Shown here: in pieces, positions 35,493-45,087 of the stretch
Layout: every line of letters begins with the position of its first letter
How positions within the stretch are numbered: position 1 is the first letter of the stretch
NCBI GenBank assembly: GCA_963745765.1
Contig: CAVUYQ010000031.1
Span: 62,001-126,000, forward strand
DNA: 64,000 nt
DNA from: Ww85 sp963745765
GTDB taxonomy: Bacteria; Desulfobacterota; Desulfobulbia; Desulfobulbales; Desulfocapsaceae
Direction: 5' to 3'
Made by a program: the position numbers and the translations under genes
The notes under the pieces: generated by a model
What the model saw: the letters and a program-made list of their open reading frames with translations, nothing else
Databases searched by the model: none
What the model was told of the DNA's origin: nothing

Positions 35493-36294
35493 TAGAATAC
35501 CTGTCGGCAGATGGTTGCTCCTTTTTTTTATTCTGGGCCTCTCCGGCTGCGCCTCACCGCCTTGGGGTGAAATAGTCGATGAACAGAAGAGCGGGCAAAC
35601 GGCGCAGCTTTACGAGCGGCTCGTTGAACAGAGCAAGACCTGGAGTTCAGGCTTCGATGGAGAACTCACCGCGCAGTTTCATTCACAACTGGAAAATATC
35701 GCCTATAGCGGTTTTTTTCAGATGCTTGCCCCTTCCTACCTGAAGTTCGTTATCAACAACCCCCTTGGCCAACCGGTTGTGGCCATAGCGTCCAACGGCC
35801 GTATCTTCCAGATATTGAACACCACAGACAGGATCCTCAAGACCGTCACACTCAGGTCTTTCAGTCTCCGTAACGGGATCCCGCAATCCTTCATGCGGGG
35901 ACATTGGTTTGCCTGGCTCACCGGACGGCCGCTGCAGGAAGGAAACAAGATACGGTCCGTCAGGGAAGATCCTGAGGGCAAAGGCGTCTGGTTGGAAATC
36001 GGCGACAGTACGGGATCCGGCGCACCTCTTGAATACGTACTGCTGGATCCTTCCACACCAAGGATCACTGAGAGAATCATTGTTGAGAACGACGGGAGTC
36101 TTCAGGCGACCATAGCCTATGGAAACTGGCAACCGCTGTCAACCGGTGAACAGCCGATGCATATCGCGGTAAGCGGACTCTCTTTCGGCGCTTCAGCAAC
36201 ATTTGTATTCACCGACCTCAGGGCGACGGAGATGAAACCGCGCGATTTCAATCTACCTTTTCCACAGGGCTATAGCCGGCAGTTCCTGCCGTAA
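35479..36294 (+). CDS. lolB: LolB-like outer-membrane lipoprotein
   Basis: About 271 residues if the TTG at 35479 is the start; this overlaps the TPR gene and begins the signal sequence RWLLLFFILGLSGC with its lipobox Cys. The remainder (SSGFDGELTAQFHSQ, SYLKFVINNPLGQPVVAIAS) looks like the LolB/DUF4292 beta-barrel-cup fold that inserts lipoproteins or carries lipids at the outer membrane. Family assignment is by resemblance and is moderately sure. The stop codon falls in a solo terminus of the palindromic repeat. Confidence 0.65.
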   Translation: MKNFNRIPVGRWLLLFFILGLSGCASPPWGEIVDEQKSGQTAQLYERLVEQSKTWSSGFDGELTAQFHSQLENIAYSGFFQMLAPSYLKFVINNPLGQPVVAIASNGRIFQILNTTDRILKTVTLRSFSLRNGIPQSFMRGHWFAWLTGRPLQEGNKIRSVREDPEGKGVWLEIGDSTGSGAPLEYVLLDPSTPRITERIIVENDGSLQATIAYGNWQPLSTGEQPMHIAVSGLSFGASATFVFTDLRATEMKPRDFNLPFPQGYSRQFLP

Positions 36295-36307
36295 TTCAAG
36301 GTACCCC
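36293..36307 (-). repeat. Solo terminus of the long palindrome family at a convergent junction
   Basis: The minus strand reads GGGGTACCTTGAATT, matching the arm of copies A and D. It spans the stop codons of the converging lolB-like and AMIN genes; no second arm is visible. Confidence 0.4.
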
Positions 36308-37436
36308 GGGAGCAGGTTCTTCTTCGAACTCATTGATGATGATGATAAAGAGATTGTCCTCTTTAAAGAAGACCTGCTGCAGGTCATAATTCCGGTTGGG
36401 AACCAGGTCCAGTACCACCCGGACCTTATTCGGGCTGTTGTGCCGGGCTACCCTGATACCACTGATATAGTTTCCTTTTGTTTCAATGGAGGACTTGACG
36501 CCCTTGTCCAGAGCTGTATCAAGAAAATCACAGACAACCCGCGGGTTCCCCTTTTCGATACCGAAGACGATAGGGGGATAAAAATCATTAAGCTTAAACA
36601 AGACCATCTCACTTTTATCGGCCGTGGTCTCAAACGACACGTTCAGCAACGCCGGGTCGGCGGGAATGGCAGGAGCAACAACGGGGGCGGCAGCTTTATC
36701 GGCAGGCTCCTGAACCGGAGCAGCTGTTTCGGCCGGGGCGGCAGAGGCGACGGGCTCAGGTTTGCGCCCGGGTTCAGCCGGCGCTCCGGCCGTCTGCGCT
36801 GCAGCGGCGCTGCCGGTCTTTTCAGGGACGGAGGGTTGTGCCGCTTCAGCCGTCTTTTTCTCCAACGGTTCAGGCTTTACCGACAGCGATTCAACGGGTG
36901 GCGCAAAAGGATCAGGCGTCACAGCAGCCGGAGCAGCCTGGGGCTGGCTGGATGCGGGTGCTGAAAGAAGCTGCATCATCACTCTTTTTCGGCTCTTCCC
37001 GCTCATTTTCAGCCGGGGTTCCATTGGGATTAAAGGTGATGCTGAGGGTATTTTCCTGAACGAGGAAATCCTGTTCAATCTGGAAATCGCCCTCCGGTTT
37101 CAGATCAACGACCACCCGGGTTTTGGGTGGATCATTGTGAATACCGACGCGCACTCCTGCAACAAGGTTGCCCTTGGTATCAATAATACGGTTAATCAGG
37201 TCGGAATATCGGGTATCGATGAAATCGAAAACAATTCTCGGGCGCTCGCCTTTTATCTGGAAAACCTTGGGAATGTGGGCACCGTTCAGTTTGAAGATGA
37301 TTTTCTCGACGTTGTTTTCATCCTTTTCATACGAGATCGACTCAAGAACGGCGTCACCTTTCGGTTGCGCCGCAAAACAGGCACCCCAGGACATGAATAG
37401 AAAAATAACTGCCGTTAATAGCAAAAGTTGTCTCAT
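36296..37436 (-). CDS. Secreted protein with two AMIN domains (one frameshift)
   Basis: Signal peptide (LLLLTAVIFLFMSWGACFAA), an N-terminal AMIN domain (about residues 27-140; IIDTKGNLVAGVRVGIHND) and a Pro/Ala-rich linker. A second AMIN domain ends the protein (KGNYISGIRVARHNSPNKVR to the C-terminus). The two domains lie in different frames; one surplus base near 36960-36990 in the linker explains this (an ASF-to-APASSQPQ join). AMIN domains bind peptidoglycan or pilus secretin complexes in PilQ and AmiC. The lack of any catalytic domain suggests a structural role. The ATG at 37436 directly precedes the signal peptide. Confidence 0.75.
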
Positions 37437-37600
37437 CGGACAAAAACCTTTCCCGTAACTCATTATTTTTGTTAAAACAAATACTCTAACTCTTTGAATA
37501 CCTCATACCTTGTTGAAAAGTCAACTTATTTTCGGTAAAGGTGAAGGTTCGCGTTTCCAGTCAGCAACGTATCTTACCGGCTGGAACATAAACCATATCA

Positions 37601-37617
37601 GGAGCCTGTCGGATCAT
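37601..37617 (+). repeat. Solo terminus matching palindrome copy C
   Basis: GGAGCCTGTCGGAT repeats the first 14 bases of the outer arm of copy C (24669). No complementary arm is found nearby. It lies just before the radical SAM gene. Confidence 0.4.
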
Positions 37618-37644
37618 CCATCAGAGCACCCTCTAATACAAACA

Positions 37645-40176
37645 ATGGCTACACAATCATTTCTTCCCTTTGTCAAAAAACCCGGGCGCTATATCGGCGG
37701 TGAATTCAATGTTTCCTGCAAACAGGGTGACGCTGCCAGTCTGCACTGTGCGCTCGTTTTTCCCGATTTATACGAGATAGGCATGTCCCACCAGGGTCTG
37801 CAGATCCTCTATCACATCCTCAACGCACAGGAGAGGATCGTGGCCGAACGCTGTTACTGCCCGGCACCGGATGGTGAAGCCGTACTGCGGGAGCAGGGCT
37901 TGCCCCTGGTCTCCCTGGAAAGCGGGCGGGAGCTTGCCGCCTTTGACCTGATCGGCATTACCCTGCCGCATGAGCTCTGCTATACCAATATTCTGACCAT
38001 TCTTGATCGGGCAAACATTCCCTTTTACGCAGCGCAGCGTGATGAGACCTATCCGCTCATTCTCGGTGGCGGCACCTGCGCCTTTAACCCGGAACCGGTA
38101 GCGGATTTCTTTGATGCCATTCTCATTGGTGATGGTGAAGAAGCCATTATTGAAATCGCCCGCCTGCTGCAGGAGCTGAAAGAAAACCCCATACAGAAAC
38201 GGGAAACCCTTGAGCGGCTGGCGGGTATCGAGGGCATCTATCTTCCCCATCGCTTCCAGCCTGAATACGATGCTGCCGGCCGCATGCCGGCAAAGTCCGC
38301 CGGCCCGGGATCATCGTCGCGGGTAAAACGGAGGATTCTTGCCGATCTTGATACGATCGATCATCTCAAAAATCCCCTCGTTCCCAATACACGCATCGTC
38401 CATGACCGCCTCGGCATTGAAGTTGCCCGGGGCTGCACCCGCGGCTGCCGTTTCTGTCAGGCCGGGATCACCTATCGCCCGGTGCGGGAACGAAGTGTTG
38501 AGCAGATCCTTGAGCTGGCCGAGGACGGCATTGCCCATTCCGGTTTTGATGAAATAACCTTATTATCCTTATCTACCGGCGATTACAGTTGTCTTGGCGA
38601 GGTCTTACCGCGCCTGATGAGCCGTTTTTTAGATGAACGCGTCTCAATTTCCATGCCGTCCATGCGGGTCGGCACACTGTCCGAAGAACTGATGGAGGAA
38701 ATCCGCAAAGTCAGAAAAACAGGTTTCACCCTTGCCCCGGAGGCCGGCAGCGAACGCCTGCGCCGGGTGATCAACAAGGGAATCAGCGAGGAAGATCTGC
38801 TGTCCTTTGCCGCCAGTGCCTTTCATCTGGGCTGGAACCTGATGAAACTCTATTTCATGATCGGCCTGCCAACTGAAACAGAGGCTGATATTGAGGCCAT
38901 CGCCGATCTTGCCGCCAAGACGGCAAAGGCCGGCAAGGTTACCGGCCGTGATCGCAACCGGGTCAACGTCAGTGTCGGCACCTTTGTTCCAAAACCACAT
39001 ACGCCCTTCCAGTGGGAACCGCAGCTGTCCATTTCCGATAGCCGTGACCGTCTCACCTCGCTGAAGAAAAAACTGGCCGGAAACGGCATCAACCTGAAAT
39101 ACCAGGATCCGGAACAGAGCTATCTGGAGGGCGTTTTTTCACGAGGTGACCGGCGCTTATCGGCCCTGCTGGTCAAGGCCTGGGAAAAAGGGGCTCGACT
39201 TGACAGCTGGAGTGAATACTTCAACCTTCAGCGCTGGCGGGAGGCCGCCGAAGAATGTGGTCTTGACCTCGACTTTTACCTGCGCCGTCGGGACCCGGCA
39301 GAAACACTGCCCTGGTCCCATCTGGACTGCGGGGTCGACGACGGTTTTCTCAGCCTCGAACTCAGCCGCGCTTCGGCGCAGGAATACACCCCCGACTGCC
39401 GTTATCATGAATGCCAGAAATGCGGTCTCTGCGATTTCAAGACGATCATGCCGGTGGTCAGAAACCGTAAAAGATCGGCTCCTCCTGTCCCGGATCAGGT
39501 TGTGCCGCCGCGGGAAAAACCGGCAAGCGGGGATAATCACGTCAAGTACCTGGTATCCTATTCCCGTGTCGGCCTGATAAGCTACCTTGGCCATCTCGAT
39601 TTTTTACAGGTCATCCAGCGCGCCCTCCGGCGGGCCGGGATAACGACCCACTTCTCCCAGGGATTCAATCCAACGCCGAAGGTATCATTCGGCCCTGCCC
39701 TGCCTGTCGGTACTGAGAGTCTGGCCGAATTTTTCCAGATGGATCTGCCCCTGCCGCTGGAAAATATCGACCGGCAGATAGCCAGCCTCAACAAAACCCT
39801 GCCGCAGGGAATAAAAATCACCGGTATTGAGCACCATCAGCAGGCAATGCCCCAGGACATCATCTGCAGCTACGACATTACACTGCCCTTTGAGCTCCAG
39901 GAAGAAGACCGGGAGAAACTAACGAAATTTATGCAATCGGAAGAGCTGACAGTCACCCGGCTGCGCAAGAAAAAGCGTGTCACGGTAAACCTGCGGCCGC
40001 TGATTACCGGAATATCCGGCATGGCCGGCAACCGCGTCAATATCAATATTATCAGCAAAAGCGCCCTCCCCGGAACCAGACCGCTTGAAGTACTGAGCCA
40101 TGTTCTTGCAAGATCCGAGGCCGAACTTCTGCACAGCCGGGTGCGGAAAACCGGCTGGGCCCCTTTGCAGGAGTAA
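37645..40176 (+). CDS. Radical SAM protein fused to DUF2344 (TIGR03960/TIGR03936 type)
   Basis: 843 residues. The N-terminal part (about 20-230) resembles a B12-binding-like domain (CALVFPDLYEIGMSHQG). The radical SAM core (about 240-520) has the cluster motif GCTRGCRFCQAG (CxxxCxxC). A cysteine-rich connector (CRYHECQKCGLCDF) leads to the C-terminal DUF2344 (about 635-840; YSRVGLISYLGHLDFLQVI). This fusion is often linked to rng and 50S/tRNA genes, but its reaction is unknown. I chose the ATG at 37645 (MATQSFLPFVKKPGRY), where family similarity begins; an upstream ATG at 37510 adds 45 unlike residues. Confidence 0.88.
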   Translation: MATQSFLPFVKKPGRYIGGEFNVSCKQGDAASLHCALVFPDLYEIGMSHQGLQILYHILNAQERIVAERCYCPAPDGEAVLREQGLPLVSLESGRELAAFDLIGITLPHELCYTNILTILDRANIPFYAAQRDETYPLILGGGTCAFNPEPVADFFDAILIGDGEEAIIEIARLLQELKENPIQKRETLERLAGIEGIYLPHRFQPEYDAAGRMPAKSAGPGSSSRVKRRILADLDTIDHLKNPLVPNTRIVHDRLGIEVARGCTRGCRFCQAGITYRPVRERSVEQILELAEDGIAHSGFDEITLLSLSTGDYSCLGEVLPRLMSRFLDERVSISMPSMRVGTLSEELMEEIRKVRKTGFTLAPEAGSERLRRVINKGISEEDLLSFAASAFHLGWNLMKLYFMIGLPTETEADIEAIADLAAKTAKAGKVTGRDRNRVNVSVGTFVPKPHTPFQWEPQLSISDSRDRLTSLKKKLAGNGINLKYQDPEQSYLEGVFSRGDRRLSALLVKAWEKGARLDSWSEYFNLQRWREAAEECGLDLDFYLRRRDPAETLPWSHLDCGVDDGFLSLELSRASAQEYTPDCRYHECQKCGLCDFKTIMPVVRNRKRSAPPVPDQVVPPREKPASGDNHVKYLVSYSRVGLISYLGHLDFLQVIQRALRRAGITTHFSQGFNPTPKVSFGPALPVGTESLAEFFQMDLPLPLENIDRQIASLNKTLPQGIKITGIEHHQQAMPQDIICSYDITLPFELQEEDREKLTKFMQSEELTVTRLRKKKRVTVNLRPLITGISGMAGNRVNINIISKSALPGTRPLEVLSHVLARSEAELLHSRVRKTGWAPLQE

Positions 40177-40307
40177 TCAGCCTTGCCTGATAAGCGCTGA
40201 CTGTGTTAGAAAAGCATGGTGCCGTCTTTTATTCTTCCCTGAAGAAACGAACTATCTAATGGCTTAGAGAAACCCATCATAAGAGAGATCCAAGAAAAGG
40301 AGAACAG

Positions 40308-41651
40308 ATGATCAAGAAAATCGTTTTGCGTGATGATGAAATGCCGACCAGCTGGTACAACGTCGTGCCCGATCTGCCAAATGGTCTCAAACCGCCGCTT
40401 GATCCTGAAACCATGGAGCCCATGGGGCCGGAGAAGCTGTCGGCTATCTTCCCGATGGGACTGCTTGAACAGGAAATGTCCAGCGAGCGTTTTATCGACA
40501 TTCCCGATGAAGTTCTGCAGATCCTGAAAATCTGGCGTCCGTCTCCGCTGGTCAGGGCCAACAACCTTGAAAAGGCATTGAATACCAGGGCGAAGATCTT
40601 CTTCAAGTACGAAGGCGTCTCTCCGGTCGGCTCCCACAAGCCCAATACCGCCGTTGCCCAGGCCTATTACAACAAGCGGGAAGGGATAAAGCGGCTGGCT
40701 ACCGAGACCGGCGCCGGCCAGTGGGGCAGTGCCCTGGCCTTTGCCGCCAACAAGTTCGGCCTTGAATGCAAGGTCTATATGGTGCGTATCTCCTTTGATC
40801 AGAAACCGTACCGCAAATCGGTAATGCATACCTACGGGGCACAGGTGATCGCCAGCCCCAGTAATGAAACAAACACCGGCCGCGCCATTCTCGCAGAGAT
40901 GCCGGACACGCCGGGCTCCCTTGGCATGGCCATTTCCGAAGCCATTGAGGATGCCGCTACCAGGGATGATACCAACTATTCCCTGGGTTCTGTCTTAAAC
41001 CATGTAATCCTGCACCAGTCCATCATCGGCCTGGAAGCGAAAAAACAGATGGAAATTGCCGGTGAAAGCCCGGATGTGATCATCGGCTGCTGCGGAGGCG
41101 GCTCCAACTTTGCCGGCCTGGCTGTGCCCTATGTCCCCGACTACCTGGACGGCAAAAAGATCCGCTTTGTCGGCACCGAACCTGCCTCCTGTCCGAGTCT
41201 GACCGGTGGACTGCTCACCTATGATTATGGCGATACGGCCCAGACCACTCCGCTGCTCTATATGCATACGCTCGGCCACGACTTCGTTCCTCCGGGCATT
41301 CACGCCGGCGGCCTGCGCTATCACGGCATGGCGCCCATCGTCTCGGCAATGGTACGCGAGAAAATTGTCGAACCGGTCAGGCTGCACCAGCTCGAATGTT
41401 TTGAGGCAGGTGTGCTGTTCGCCAGGACCGAGGGCATCATCCCGGCCCCGGAAACCTGTCACGCGATCAGGGGTGCCATCATCGAGGCTACCAGGGATCT
41501 GAACGAACCGAAAACCATCCTCTTCAACTTCTCGGGTCATGGCTTGATTGACATGGCCTCCTATGACAAATATTTCGCCGGCGAATTGCACGATTTTGAC
41601 TATCCGGCCGAGCAGATTGCCGCCTCCATGGTCAATCTGCCAAAGCTCTAG
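40308..41651 (+). CDS. trpB: TrpB2-type tryptophan synthase beta subunit
   Basis: 447 residues, PLP-dependent. The Schiff-base Lys is in PVGSHKPNTAVAQAYY (about residue 113), and the phosphate-cup is GCCGGGSNFAG. The long N-terminal extension (LPDR-type region around residues 10-90) marks the TrpB2 class, which can serve as a stand-alone indole scavenger or serine deaminase. AAGGAG precedes the start. No trpA or other trp genes are adjacent, which fits the orphan TrpB2 pattern. Confidence 0.92.
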   Translation: MIKKIVLRDDEMPTSWYNVVPDLPNGLKPPLDPETMEPMGPEKLSAIFPMGLLEQEMSSERFIDIPDEVLQILKIWRPSPLVRANNLEKALNTRAKIFFKYEGVSPVGSHKPNTAVAQAYYNKREGIKRLATETGAGQWGSALAFAANKFGLECKVYMVRISFDQKPYRKSVMHTYGAQVIASPSNETNTGRAILAEMPDTPGSLGMAISEAIEDAATRDDTNYSLGSVLNHVILHQSIIGLEAKKQMEIAGESPDVIIGCCGGGSNFAGLAVPYVPDYLDGKKIRFVGTEPASCPSLTGGLLTYDYGDTAQTTPLLYMHTLGHDFVPPGIHAGGLRYHGMAPIVSAMVREKIVEPVRLHQLECFEAGVLFARTEGIIPAPETCHAIRGAIIEATRDLNEPKTILFNFSGHGLIDMASYDKYFAGELHDFDYPAEQIAASMVNLPKL

Positions 41652-41703
41652 AACGACCGCTGCCAGGAACACCGGCATGATGGCAGGACAAAGACTCATA
41701 AAA

Positions 41704-42927
41704 ATGAAGAGTACCTTCTTTTTATGGGTCTTTTTGTTAATTTCTCACCCGGCCGGTGCTGCACCTGTTGCAGACCAGCTCGCCCGGCTCATCACCTCCG
41801 GCGGCTGTGTTGCCATGGCCGGCCGGCAGGAGATTGTCGCCTACCAGGGTACCCGCTCCTTTATTCCGGCCTCCACCATCAAGATCGCCACACTATTTGC
41901 CGCCCTTGAGACCCTCGGGGCGTCGCAGCCTTTCAAAACCGAATTCTATCTCCGCGAGAGGACGATCCTGGTCATAAAAGGCTACGGCGACCCCTTCCTG
42001 ACCTCGGAGTACCTGCCGGCCATCGCCCGGGCCCTGCGGCAGCGTGGTGTTGCATCAATAAGCAGCATCATCCTTGACGATTCGTTTTTCCGGCTCGAGG
42101 CTGAAACGCAAGGCAGTACAAACTCCCAAAACCCCTACGATGCGCCAAACGCCGCCCTTGCCGTGAATTTCAATGCCCTGCCGCTGGTGAAATCAGATGA
42201 CGGTGCGATCCTTTCGGCTGAAGAACAGACGCCCCTGCTGCCACTTATGCAGGAAATCGGCGAACATCTTCCCCCCGGCGAGTATCGGCTGAATATCTCC
42301 GCTTTTCCGCAGCGAAGCGCTGTGAACAACATCCTGCGTTATACCGCCGAATTATTTATCACCCTGTTTCGCGCCGGCGGAATCAAGGTGGCTGATTCCT
42401 ACCGGAGAGGCACGGTCAGTGCGACGGATGTATTGCTCTATACGCATCGGAGCCCGAAGGATACCAGCGAGGTTGTGCGCAACTGTCTGCGCTATTCAAA
42501 TAATTTCATCGCCAATCAGCTTTTTCTTCTGAGCGGCGCCAAACGCTATGGCCCGCCGGCAACCTGGAGCAAAGGCAGAGACGCCATGAGATCGTTTCTG
42601 CAGGAAAAAATCGGTGGTGACTCGAGGATGCTTTATCTTGTCGAAGGTTCCGGACTGTCACGGGACAACCGCGCCACGCCCCGGGCGATGATAAAACTGC
42701 TGGAAGCCTTCCGGCCTTACGCCTCTCTGCTCGATGAAAAAGACGGCGTGCTGATAAAATCGGGAACCTTGTCCGGAGTGAATAATTATGCGGGATATTT
42801 CAAGAGTGCTGCCGGCCTCGATCCATTTGTGATCTTCCTGAATCAGCCGGCCAACACCAGAAAAGAACTACTCTTTCTGCTCCGGCAAATCCATCGTCAA
42901 GACACGGATCCCCCCAAAAAACCATAA
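41704..42927 (+). CDS. Secreted D-alanyl-D-alanine carboxypeptidase/endopeptidase (PBP4, S13 family)
   Basis: 407 residues with a signal peptide (FFLWVFLLISHPAGAAP) and the three S13 active-site motifs: SxxK as STIK (PASTIKIATLFA, about residue 58), the SNN of YSNNFIANQ, and KSG (IKSGTLSG). Cleaves cross-linked peptidoglycan peptides in the periplasm. It is shorter than E. coli PBP4 (477), mainly in the region between the first two motifs. Starts at 41677-41683 are possible alternatives. Confidence 0.85.
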   Translation: MKSTFFLWVFLLISHPAGAAPVADQLARLITSGGCVAMAGRQEIVAYQGTRSFIPASTIKIATLFAALETLGASQPFKTEFYLRERTILVIKGYGDPFLTSEYLPAIARALRQRGVASISSIILDDSFFRLEAETQGSTNSQNPYDAPNAALAVNFNALPLVKSDDGAILSAEEQTPLLPLMQEIGEHLPPGEYRLNISAFPQRSAVNNILRYTAELFITLFRAGGIKVADSYRRGTVSATDVLLYTHRSPKDTSEVVRNCLRYSNNFIANQLFLLSGAKRYGPPATWSKGRDAMRSFLQEKIGGDSRMLYLVEGSGLSRDNRATPRAMIKLLEAFRPYASLLDEKDGVLIKSGTLSGVNNYAGYFKSAAGLDPFVIFLNQPANTRKELLFLLRQIHRQDTDPPKKP

Positions 42928-42936
42928 AGCCGCTGT

Positions 42937-43100
42937 TTAATTACGGGAATAGGGGACAGTGAATTACGGGGACAGTATACTTAATTCATCATTCATCTAC
43001 ATAACCATATCGGTCCAATCTCCTCATAGGCAAAGAACAAGGATAGTAGAATTAAGTATACTGTCCCCGTAATTCGGTATACTGTCCCCGAATTCGTATT
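42937..43100. repeat. REP pair (REPIN-like) after the S13 peptidase gene
   Basis: Full units at 42961-42987 and 43049-43075 face each other across a 61-base spacer. Truncated fragments flank them on both sides (TTAATTACGGGAATAGGGGA from about 42937, GGTATACTGTCCCCGAATTC to about 43098). Confidence 0.88.
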
Positions 43101-43262
43101 CGTTCCCAGTAATTGAACAACTAATAACGGCAATAACAAAGAGTTGCTTATTTTTCACCTATCCGATAATTTGTTCGCCATGTGGTATGTTTTTTGACAG
43201 GCAATTGTACGGACCGAACAGTCCGCCCATTAGTCATACGTACGATCCTTGTGGAGGAAGAA

Positions 43263-43583
43263 ATGAAAATAATGCATGGAGTAAGCTACCTGAAACTCGT
43301 TCTTTTCCTTGTCTTGGGAGGTTTTCTTATGGTTGCCTGCAGCACACCGAAAGGTAACCCGACAAATGGCAAGCGCTGGTACATGATGCACAATTGTTTC
43401 GCCTGCCACGGACTCAACGGCAATGATGGTAGAGCGCCGGTGATCCGGGGAATCGATATCAGCTACCGAAGCTTTATCTCCACGGTCAGAGACGCCGATT
43501 CCCCTATCATGCCAAAATTTCCGGAATCAAAATTAGCAGATCAGGATGTCGCCGACATCTATGCCTGGCTGCAGGAAAAATAG
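43263..43583 (+). CDS. Lipoprotein cytochrome c (class I-like)
   Basis: 106 residues. A lipoprotein signal peptide (VLFLVLGGFLMVAC; lipobox Cys) is followed by one c-type heme motif CFACH and a likely axial Met in SPIMPKFPESKL. The small size suggests a periplasm-facing, membrane-tethered electron shuttle. A GGAGG ribosome binding site supports the 43263 start; an ATG at 43182 adds 27 unlike residues. Confidence 0.85.
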   Translation: MKIMHGVSYLKLVLFLVLGGFLMVACSTPKGNPTNGKRWYMMHNCFACHGLNGNDGRAPVIRGIDISYRSFISTVRDADSPIMPKFPESKLADQDVADIYAWLQEK

Positions 43584-43620
43584 CCCGACTCTTCAAGGCG
43601 CCCATATTGTATAAAAAGCC

Positions 43621-43695
43621 GGTAAGAGGATTTTCCTTCCATCTGATAATGATTAGTAGTATCAGTACTATCATTTTTCGGATAGCCTCCTTACC
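43621..43695. repeat. 75-bp two-tier palindrome
   Basis: Outer arms GGTAAGAGGATTTTCC and GGATAGCCTCCTTACC pair imperfectly. Inside, ATGATTAGTA / TACTATCAT forms a second stem. It is distinct in sequence from the 140-bp family and fills most of the gap between the cytochrome and DUF2231 genes. Confidence 0.6.
43648..43678 (+). terminator. Possible terminator inside the 75-bp palindrome
   Basis: The inner stem (AATGATTAGTA / TACTATCATT) is followed by TTTTT, about 65 bases after the cytochrome stop. The AT-rich stem makes it a weak intrinsic terminator. Confidence 0.45.
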
Positions 43696-43798
43696 GTATC
43701 ATAACCTTTACAAGCGTGTGAAGGCGAGGTTATCGCCGGCTGAAGGTTTCTGCTGGCACTGACACTTTATCATTACACGAACCGCCAGGAGGAACTCC

Positions 43799-44224
43799 AT
43801 GGTAGAAAGTTTTTATAACCTTTTGGCTATGTTTGGCTTCACCCATCCCATTCATCCAATGCTGGTGCACGTCCCGATAGGAATGGTGGTCGGTGCGGTC
43901 TCTTTTATCCTGGCCAGCTATGTGTGGACCAACAAACATTTTGAACAGTCTGCCTATCATTGTACCCTCCTGGCCCTGATTTCTATCATCCCGGTCTACA
44001 TTGCCGGCCTGCTTGACTGGCAGCATGTTTTTGGCGGTGAATGGAGCAAATGGATTGTCATAAAAATGACACTTGGTGTCGTACTGGCAGTCGTTCTTAC
44101 CTTTGCCGTCCAGCAGAAGCATCAGGGTGCCTCGAAAAACAAACTTTTCGCTATCTACCTGCTCAGTTTTGCCATCTGCGGAGGCTTGGGATATTCCGGC
44201 GGCGAGTTGCTTTACGGTGGCTGA
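43799..44224 (+). CDS. DUF2231 membrane protein
   Basis: 141 residues with four membrane helices. The N-terminal FTHPIHPMLVHVPIG with its His/Pro pattern is characteristic of DUF2231, a family found with heme or metal proteins and possibly binding a cofactor through these histidines. It follows the cytochrome c lipoprotein, suggesting a shared redox role (inference). AGGAGG lies 8 bases upstream. Confidence 0.82.
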   Translation: MVESFYNLLAMFGFTHPIHPMLVHVPIGMVVGAVSFILASYVWTNKHFEQSAYHCTLLALISIIPVYIAGLLDWQHVFGGEWSKWIVIKMTLGVVLAVVLTFAVQQKHQGASKNKLFAIYLLSFAICGGLGYSGGELLYGG

Positions 44225-44326
44225 TTACGGCCTGTTCGACAGGAAGCGATTGCCTGGCCGCAGGGGCGGATACCGCCTGAAAAGACCTGGCTGGTGGCTG
44301 TATCCCCTTAACTGCTCAATGATTTT

Positions 44327-45087
44327 ATGCGCCTGGCAGTCATAACGGACATACACGGAAACTTTCGGGCATTCCAGGCGGTTCTTTCTGATATTGCCAA
44401 ACAGAATATTGCGCGTATCGTAAGCCTTGGAGACAATATCGGCTATGGTCCCGAACCAGACGAGGTCGTCAGCACCCTTGCTAAACATGGTGTCGCTTCG
44501 ATACAGGGCAATCACGAACTGGCCCTGATAAGCCCCGCTTATTACAAACAACTCAACCCGCCAACAAGGCAGTCACTGGACCTGACCCGTGGGCTGCTCA
44601 CCCAGACGAGCCTGGACTGGCTGGCCGAACTGGAGCCCACCCTGCAGCTGTCACCCGGTTCTGCTGAGCACCGGGCCAAACGTGTCGTTTCGTGCACGGC
44701 TGCCCCCCTGACGCCACAGCCACCTATCTTCTCAACCCGAATGACGAGCGGCTGCGCCATATTTTTGCCAGCTATCCGGAAGCCATCTGCTTTGCCGGAC
44801 ACACCCACACCCTGGATATGTACATCAATCACCCCGATGATACGGTTGAGCACCATTCGCTGACAATAGGCAGAAGAAACCTCGACCCAAGCAGGCGCTA
44901 CCTCATTATTCCAGGCAGTGTCGGACAGCCGCGGGATCGTATCAGCAACCGGGCCAAGTATGCAATATGGGATCAGGATAAGAACACCCTTGAAATACGC
45001 GCCGTCCCCTACGACGTCTCGACAACCGTCAGGCTTATTAATGAGCGGGGCTTTCCGGCCTCAAATGGTCTCAGACTTCAATGGTAA
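44327..45087 (+). CDS. Calcineurin-like metallophosphoesterase (one frameshift)
   Basis: About 253 residues when a missing base near 44684 is restored. Metal-binding motifs appear in order: DIHGNFRAF, LGDNIGYGPEP, GNHELAL, VHGCPPDATATYL and GHTHTL. The frame breaks after KRVVSC, and the other frame resumes at FVHGCPPD. It belongs to the YfcE/Ser-Thr phosphatase-like Metallophos_2 group. Its 3' end overlaps the start of a Ser/Thr kinase gene by 7 bases, making a phosphatase-kinase pair possible. Substrate unknown. Confidence 0.8.

Noticed and set aside
37510..37644. Longer N-terminus for the radical SAM protein from the ATG at 37510
   Set aside because: The 45 added residues are not family-like and overlap a repeat fragment; start placed at 37645.
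40995..41699. 234-codon open frame antisense to trpB
   Set aside because: Shadow of the TrpB2 gene with no independent support.
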